Made by a program: the position numbers and the translations under genes. Positions 5,954 through 9,960 of a stretch of 9,960 nt of DNA are shown in pieces. Location: contig JADFVC010000059.1 in NCBI GenBank assembly GCA_015222355.1, forward strand, positions 1 through 9,960, given 5' to 3'. A model generated the notes under the pieces. It did no database searches. It had not been told where the DNA came from and was given only the letters and a program-made list of their open reading frames with translations. Within the stretch, counting starts at the first letter, position 1, and every line of letters begins with the position of its first letter. The DNA is from Chloroflexota bacterium. GTDB taxonomy: Bacteria > Desulfobacterota > Desulfuromonadia > Desulfuromonadales > Geopsychrobacteraceae.

Positions 5954-7186
5954 ATGCGTAGAGTTGTGGTCACCGGTGTCGGTATCGTGTCTCCCCTCGG
6001 GATCGGTGTTGAAAAAAACTGGACAGCCATTACCTCTGGACAGTCCGGTTTGGGTCTGATCACCCGGTTTGATGCTGCAGACTTTTCGAGTCAGATTGCC
6101 GGGGAAGTGAAAGATTTTAACGCGGAACTCTATATTGATAAAAAAGAGATCAAGAAGATGGATCTTTTTATCCAGTATGGTCTGGCTGCCGCAACGATGG
6201 CGTTGAGTGATTCCGGCCTGGAGATCACTGACGCAAATGCTGAGCGGGTCGGTGTTCTGGTCGGCTCCGGCCTTGGTGGTTTGCCGGCCATTGAGAAGTA
6301 CCACAAAGTCATGCTCGAACGCGGTTACAAGAAAATCTCTCCGTTCTTTATCCCGATGCTGATCATCAACCTTGCCCCCGGCCATATTTCGATGAAATTT
6401 GGTGCGAAAGGGCCGACCCTGTCATCTGTCTCCGCCTGCGCCACAGGGACTCATTCGATCGGTGATGCCTATCACATGATCGCTCGCGGCGATGCCGATG
6501 CCATGTTTGCCGGGGGGACAGAATCAACGATCACTCCTTTGGGAGTTGGTGGTTTCAACGTCATGAAAGCTTTGTCGACGCGTAATGATGATCCACAAGC
6601 TGCCAGTCGTCCGTTTGAGAAGAATCGAGACGGTTTTATCATGGCCGAAGGTGCCGGTATTCTGATCCTTGAGGAATACGAAGCTGCCAAGACCCGTGGT
6701 GCCAAGATTTACTGTGAAGTCGCCGGTTACGGGATGAGTGGTGATGCTTACCACCTGACCCAACCGGCTCCTGGCGGTGAAGGGGCAGCACGTTGCATGA
6801 AGATGGCGCTCAATAATGCCGGATTAAACCCTGAGGATGTCGATTATATCAACGCTCACGGTACATCCACGCATTTCAACGATCTCTATGAAACCATGGC
6901 GATTAAAACTGTCCTGGGTGAGTATGCCAAGAAGGTCATGATTAGCTCGACCAAGAGTATGACCGGCCATGGCCTTGGTGCGGCCGGTGGTATTGAAGCG
7001 GCTTATCTGGCGCTGGTGTTGCAGAGAGGCGTCGTCCCTCCGACCATCAACTATGATGAGCCTGATCCTGATTGCGATCTTGATTATGTCCCGAATGAGG
7101 CCCGCGAAGCAGTTTGCCAGGTGGCCTTATCGAACTCTTTCGGCTTCGGTGGGACCAATGCCACCCTCGCTTTTCGCAAGATCTGA
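5954..7186 (+). CDS. fabF: Beta-ketoacyl-ACP synthase II (FabF)
   Basis: FabF performs the condensation step of each elongation cycle. The 410-residue protein shows the thiolase-fold active site: Cys162 ([11 protein letters not shown]), His302 ([11 protein letters not shown]) and His339 with Lys334 ([15 protein letters not shown]), and ends with [16 protein letters not shown]. The length equals E. coli FabF (about 413). After His302 the chain reads TSTHFND where TSTPLND is the commoner form, a small departure next to the active site. I chose the ATG at 5954 because [16 protein letters not shown] is the conserved N terminus and GAAAGAG (5941-5947) is a modest ribosome-binding site; the in-frame ATG at 5939 has none. 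The 112-base spacer after acpP contains a terminator and no convincing promoter. FabF overlaps the ribosome-binding site of rpiB at its 3' end. Confidence 0.97.
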   Translation: MRRVVVTGVGIVSPLGIGVEKNWTAITSGQSGLGLITRFDAADFSSQIAGEVKDFNAELYIDKKEIKKMDLFIQYGLAAATMALSDSGLEITDANAERVGVLVGSGLGGLPAIEKYHKVMLERGYKKISPFFIPMLIINLAPGHISMKFGAKGPTLSSVSACATGTHSIGDAYHMIARGDADAMFAGGTESTITPLGVGGFNVMKALSTRNDDPQAASRPFEKNRDGFIMAEGAGILILEEYEAAKTRGAKIYCEVAGYGMSGDAYHLTQPAPGGEGAARCMKMALNNAGLNPEDVDYINAHGTSTHFNDLYETMAIKTVLGEYAKKVMISSTKSMTGHGLGAAGGIEAAYLALVLQRGVVPPTINYDEPDPDCDLDYVPNEAREAVCQVALSNSFGFGGTNATLAFRKI

Positions 7187-7194
7187 GGTGCGAG

Positions 7195-7632
7195 ATGATT
7201 GCTGTCGGAAGTGACCATGGTGGCTATGAGCTGAAGCAGGCGGTTTGCGAGTATCTGAAAAGTCGGCAAATTTCCTATGAAGATTACGGGACCTACGACA
7301 CTGAATCGGTTGATTATCCCGATGTTGCTGCCAAGGTTGCCGATGCTGTCTCAAAAGGGGTGGTGAAAGAGGGAATCCTGATCTGCGGTACCGGTATCGG
7401 CGTGTCGATTGCCGCGAATAAATTCCCCGGTGTCCGGGCGGCATTGGTGCATGATGCTTTTACCGCGCAGATGGCACGTGAACATAATAATGCCAATATT
7501 CTGGTGATGGGTGGTCGGATCCTCTCTGCCGCAGAAGGTGCCAGGTTGGTTGGGATCTGGTTGGATCATCAGTTCGAAGGTGGGCGGCATCAGAATCGTT
7601 TGTCGAAGATATCTGCGACTGAGCAGAAATAA
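7195..7632 (+). CDS. rpiB: Ribose-5-phosphate isomerase B
   Basis: RpiB interconverts ribulose 5-phosphate and ribose 5-phosphate in the pentose phosphate pathway, providing ribose for nucleotides. The 145-residue protein starts MIAVGSDHGGYELK (Asp7, His8 in the substrate-binding loop... SDHGG), has Cys64 in ILICGTGIGVSIAANK as the active-site base residue, HD at 86-87, and REHNNANIL with His97, then GGRHQNRL near the end. The family's RpiB/LacAB length is about 150. The start is fixed by GAGGTG (7185-7190), which overlaps the fabF stop codon and sits just before the ATG, so fabF and rpiB are translationally linked with an 8-base gap. Longer in-frame versions would run into fabF and lack family similarity. 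A sugar-phosphate isomerase of the LacAB type is the only alternative; the context favours RpiB. Confidence 0.95.
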   Translation: MIAVGSDHGGYELKQAVCEYLKSRQISYEDYGTYDTESVDYPDVAAKVADAVSKGVVKEGILICGTGIGVSIAANKFPGVRAALVHDAFTAQMAREHNNANILVMGGRILSAAEGARLVGIWLDHQFEGGRHQNRLSKISATEQK

Positions 7633-7644
7633 ACGGTTAACAAT

Positions 7645-7676
7645 AAACGGGGTAGCGATGAACTGCCCCGTTTTTT
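7645..7676 (+). terminator. Rho-independent terminator between rpiB and glyA
   Basis: AAACGGGGTAG (7645-7655) pairs with CTGCCCCGTTT (7663-7673), an 11-bp stem with one U-G pair and a 7-base loop, with an uninterrupted T-run from 7671 to 7676. The structure begins 12 bases after the rpiB stop. The glyA ribosome-binding site (7684-7688) starts only 7 bases after the T-run, leaving no space for a promoter between them. Confidence 0.85.
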
Positions 7677-7695
7677 ATAGAACAGGAGAAATGAG

Positions 7696-8949
7696 ATGGT
7701 TGCTTCAAGGCTTGCTGAATTTGATCCGGAAATTGCCGAAACTCTGCGCGAAGAAACCGAGCGTCAGGAATACACCCTCGAATTTATTGCCTCGGAAAAC
7801 TTTGTCAGTGAGGCTGTGTTGGAAGCACAGGGCTCGGTACTGACCAATAAATATGCTGAAGGGTATCCGGGTAAGCGTTATTACGGCGGTTGCGAGGTGG
7901 TTGATGTCACTGAGCAACTGGCCATCGACCGGGCGAAAGAACTGTTCGGTGCCGAACACGTCAATGTTCAGCCCCATTCCGGTTCTCAGGCTAATATGGC
8001 GGTTTATATGGCGGTTTGCCAGCCTGGTGATACCGTACTCGGAATGAATCTGGCGCATGGTGGTCATCTAACGCACGGCTCACCAGTCAATTTTTCCGGT
8101 AAGCTCTATAACATTGTGCCCTATGGGGTGAAACCGGAAACCGGCATGATTGATTATGAAGAAGTTGAGCGCTTGGCGAAGGAACATCAGCCGAAGTTGA
8201 TTGTTGTCGGTGCCAGTGCCTATGCCCGTGAGATCGATTTTCCGGCCTTCCGGCGGATTGCTGATGAGGTTGGCGCTGTCGTTATGGTTGATATGGCGCA
8301 CATTGCCGGACTGGTTGCTGCCGGTGTTCACCCCGATCCGGTGCCTTACGCTGAATTTGTCACAACCACCACGCATAAAACCCTGCGCGGACCGCGCGGC
8401 GGGATGATTCTCTGTACGGAAGAATGGGCCAAGAAGCTCAACAGCAATATCTTCCCGGGGATCCAGGGTGGGCCGCTGATGCATGTCATTGCGGCCAAGG
8501 CCGTCGCATTAAAAGAAGCGTTGTCGCCGGAGTTTAGCGAGTATGCACAGCAGGTGGTTAAAAACGCTCAAACCCTGGCAAACGAACTGATTGCGAAAGG
8601 TTATAAGTTGGTTTCAGGCGGGACCGATAATCACCTGATGCTGGTCGATTTCACCGGCACTGAATTGACCGGTAAGGTGGCCGAGGCAACCTTGGAAAAA
8701 GCTGGGATTACCGTGAATAAGAATGCGGTTCCTTTTGATCCCCGTTCTCCATTCGTCACCAGCGGAATCCGCATCGGGACTCCGGCAACCACCACCCGTG
8801 GTTTGAAAGAATCTGAAATGCTCAAAGTTGCAGCATGGATCGACCGGGCGTTGAACAATATCGATAACGAAGCAGAGCTGGCCAAAATTCGTGCAGAAAT
8901 CAAGGAGCTCTGTCAAGCGTTTCCCTTGTATGCTCATCGCTTGAAATAG
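7696..8949 (+). CDS. glyA: Serine hydroxymethyltransferase
   Basis: GlyA is the PLP enzyme that converts serine and tetrahydrofolate to glycine and 5,10-methylene-tetrahydrofolate, the main one-carbon source for thymidylate and purines. The 417-residue chain has the full set of family signatures: [56 protein letters not shown] (Asp199, His202) and the PLP-binding [14 protein letters not shown] with Lys228. The C-terminal [13 protein letters not shown] is intact. AGGAG at 7684-7688 lies 7 bases before the ATG. An out-of-frame ATG at 7691 is ignored. It sits directly behind a strong terminator and is followed 8 bases later by the dCMP deaminase gene, whose product supplies dUMP for the reaction that consumes methylene-tetrahydrofolate. 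Confidence 0.98.
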   Translation: MVASRLAEFDPEIAETLREETERQEYTLEFIASENFVSEAVLEAQGSVLTNKYAEGYPGKRYYGGCEVVDVTEQLAIDRAKELFGAEHVNVQPHSGSQANMAVYMAVCQPGDTVLGMNLAHGGHLTHGSPVNFSGKLYNIVPYGVKPETGMIDYEEVERLAKEHQPKLIVVGASAYAREIDFPAFRRIADEVGAVVMVDMAHIAGLVAAGVHPDPVPYAEFVTTTTHKTLRGPRGGMILCTEEWAKKLNSNIFPGIQGGPLMHVIAAKAVALKEALSPEFSEYAQQVVKNAQTLANELIAKGYKLVSGGTDNHLMLVDFTGTELTGKVAEATLEKAGITVNKNAVPFDPRSPFVTSGIRIGTPATTTRGLKESEMLKVAAWIDRALNNIDNEAELAKIRAEIKELCQAFPLYAHRLK

Positions 8950-8957
8950 GATTCAGT

Positions 8958-9416
8958 ATGGAACGGCCAAGCTGGGATGAATATTTCATGCAGATCGCCG
9001 TACTGGTCGCCAGTCGTTCGACCTGTCTGCGCCGCCAGGTCGGTGCGCTCCTGGTGAAGGAGAAGAACATTCTGGCGACCGGTTACAACGGTGCGCCGAG
9101 CGGCATTACTCATTGCGATGTCACAGGCTGCTTACGTGAGCAGTTAAAGGTCCCCTCCGGTGAGCGGCACGAACTCTGTCGCGGTTTGCATGCCGAGCAG
9201 AATGCGATTATTCAGGCCGCTCGGCATGGGATCAATATTGCTGGTTCCACCCTCTATTGTACCGATTCACCATGTATCATCTGCAGTAAAATGCTGATTA
9301 ATGCAGGTGTCGGTGGAATCGTTTTCAAGCGGGGTTATCCTGATCAATTATCACTGCAGATGTTGGATGAGGCAGGAATTTCCCATCAGCAGTTTCCCGT
9401 TGCGGAGCAGGTATGA
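8958..9416 (+). CDS. dCMP deaminase (ComEB-like cytidine/deoxycytidylate deaminase)
   Basis: This enzyme deaminates dCMP to dUMP, the substrate of thymidylate synthase. The 152-residue protein has the zinc-deaminase core: HAE (His78, catalytic Glu80) and SPCIIC (Cys106, Cys109). The segments [12 protein letters not shown] and [27 protein letters not shown] mark the deoxycytidylate-deaminase branch, as in phage T4 enzyme and ComEB, and separate it from cytidine or tRNA adenosine deaminases. The start ATG has TAGGA upstream (8947-8951), overlapping the glyA stop codon; the gap is 8 bases. Its 3' end overlaps nrdR by 4 bases (ATGA), so the two are translationally coupled. Many relatives of this branch are regulated by dCTP and dTTP; whether this one is cannot be seen directly. 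Confidence 0.93.
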   Translation: MERPSWDEYFMQIAVLVASRSTCLRRQVGALLVKEKNILATGYNGAPSGITHCDVTGCLREQLKVPSGERHELCRGLHAEQNAIIQAARHGINIAGSTLYCTDSPCIICSKMLINAGVGGIVFKRGYPDQLSLQMLDEAGISHQQFPVAEQV

Positions 9417-9871
9417 AATGTCCCTTTTGTCAACATGATGATACCAGGGTTGTCGATTCGCGTTTGGGAAAAGAGGGGAATAACGTACGGCGGCGGCGTG
9501 AATGCCCGGCCTGCGAGCGACGTTTTACCACCTATGAGCGGGTTGAAGAAATTCTCCCCTGGGTGATTAAAAAAGACGGACGCCGGGAGGCATTTGATCG
9601 TTCTAAAATTATCTCCGGGATGCAGCGCGCCTGTGAAAAAAGACCGATTTCGGTTGAGCAGATTGAAGAAATGGTCGATCAACTGGAGCGGAGGTTCCAG
9701 GAATGCGGCGATAAGGAAATTGCCGCAAGCTTGATCGGTGAAGCGGTTATGGATAGCTTGCAGGTAGTCGATGAGGTTGCTTACGTTCGCTTCGCTTCGG
9801 TTTATCGACAGTTCAAGGATATCAACGAATTCATGGTCGAGTTGACCGACCTGTTGAAGCATTCTAAATAA
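9413..9871 (+). CDS. nrdR: Transcriptional repressor NrdR of ribonucleotide reductase genes
   Basis: NrdR senses ATP/dATP levels and represses ribonucleotide reductase operons by binding NrdR boxes. The 152-residue protein has the N-terminal zinc ribbon with Cys3, Cys6, Cys31 and Cys34 (MKCPFC and [13 protein letters not shown]), a basic stretch NNVRRRRE, and an ATP-cone domain beginning at about residue 49 ([17 protein letters not shown]) and ending near [19 protein letters not shown]. Length and order are standard. The ATG overlaps the deaminase stop as ATGA and has GGAG at 9404-9407. Coupling to a dUMP-forming enzyme fits a dNTP-supply role. No NrdR box is visible near its own gene, so self-regulation is not supported. 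Confidence 0.97.
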   Translation: MKCPFCQHDDTRVVDSRLGKEGNNVRRRRECPACERRFTTYERVEEILPWVIKKDGRREAFDRSKIISGMQRACEKRPISVEQIEEMVDQLERRFQECGDKEIAASLIGEAVMDSLQVVDEVAYVRFASVYRQFKDINEFMVELTDLLKHSK

Positions 9872-9960
9872 AGCAGGTTCTAAAGATGTTTTTCAGCCGG
9901 AATATATTAGTGCCCCGTGCGGCTAATCCTGTCTTCTAATTCTGGCCCTTTTCGGCGCTG
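9872..9960 (+). other. Unassigned tail downstream of nrdR
   Basis: The last 89 bases contain no recognisable gene, terminator or riboswitch. AGCCG (9895-9899) and CGGCT (9920-9924) could form a 5-bp stem with a 20-base loop, with no T-run. An ATG at 9886 opens a 17-codon frame ending in TAA at 9937, with AGG 8 bases before it. In related genomes riboflavin genes often follow nrdR, but the start of such a gene is not visible before the window ends. Confidence 0.4.

Noticed and set aside
5936..6385. 149-codon antisense frame opposite fabF
   Set aside because: It overlaps the conserved N-terminal half of fabF; no domain or ribosome-binding site supports it.
9386..9862. 158-codon antisense frame opposite nrdR
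   Set aside because: It covers almost the whole nrdR gene, which is unmistakable by its zinc ribbon and ATP cone; the antisense product has no family features.
9896..9913. Possible NrdR box around AATATATT downstream of nrdR
   Set aside because: The AT-rich centre fits, but the flanking C and G positions of the remembered consensus do not, and it lies after the gene rather than before a target promoter.
9872..9960. FMN riboswitch expected before riboflavin genes
   Set aside because: None of the conserved RFN-element segments could be seen in the bases available.
1..9960. Mobile elements, CRISPR arrays, tRNA or rRNA genes, toxin-antitoxin pairs, or a novel defence-like system
   Set aside because: Reading both strands showed only conserved housekeeping genes with uniform composition and short spacers; no repeats, integrases or unfamiliar genes were found.

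Overview
The window is about 10 kb of densely packed, roughly 50% GC bacterial chromosome. It carries a conserved housekeeping cluster: mazG on the minus strand, then yceD-rpmF-plsX-fabH-fabD-fabG-acpP-fabF-rpiB-glyA-dCMP deaminase-nrdR on the plus strand. From memory, this gene order, with the fatty-acid genes running directly into rpiB, glyA, a dCMP deaminase and nrdR, resembles the Desulfuromonadales/Geobacter-Pelobacter group (class Desulfuromonadia, formerly Deltaproteobacteria). The assignment rests on gene order and protein character, not on a database comparison.

Layout. Bases 8-703 hold mazG, read leftward. Bases 704-934 are the only sizeable non-coding stretch. They contain three short inverted repeats, one of them with the spacing of an Escherichia coli-type LexA box, and a near-consensus sigma-70 promoter (TTGACA, 16 bp, TATAAT) that drives the rightward genes. 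Bases 935-5841 hold yceD, rpmF, plsX, fabH, fabD, fabG and acpP. A strong intrinsic terminator follows acpP (5849-5886). Bases 5954-7632 hold fabF and rpiB, followed by a second strong terminator (7645-7676) that ends only a few bases before the glyA ribosome-binding site. Bases 7696-9871 hold glyA, a dCMP deaminase gene and nrdR, the last two overlapping by 4 bases. The final 89 bases contain no recognisable gene.

How the genes work together. YceD (a ribosomal RNA-linked factor) and L32 serve ribosome formation. PlsX, FabH, FabD, FabG, AcpP and FabF supply initiation, elongation and phospholipid entry of type II fatty-acid synthesis; FabZ, an enoyl reductase and acetyl-CoA carboxylase are not here. 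RpiB belongs to the pentose phosphate pathway and provides ribose 5-phosphate. GlyA makes glycine and 5,10-methylene-tetrahydrofolate, dCMP deaminase makes dUMP, and NrdR represses ribonucleotide reductase genes, so the right-hand part reads as a deoxynucleotide/thymidylate supply group. MazG on the left is a nucleotide-pyrophosphatase housekeeper.

I looked for mobile elements, CRISPR arrays, tRNA/rRNA genes, toxin-antitoxin pairs and unfamiliar genes and saw none. I do not see an undescribed system. The points worth a second look are small: a MazG whose C-terminal catalytic domain appears to have lost its metal ligands, two internal terminators inside an otherwise continuous gene run, a LexA-like site at the operon promoter, and a tryptophan at the FabH substrate-pocket position.
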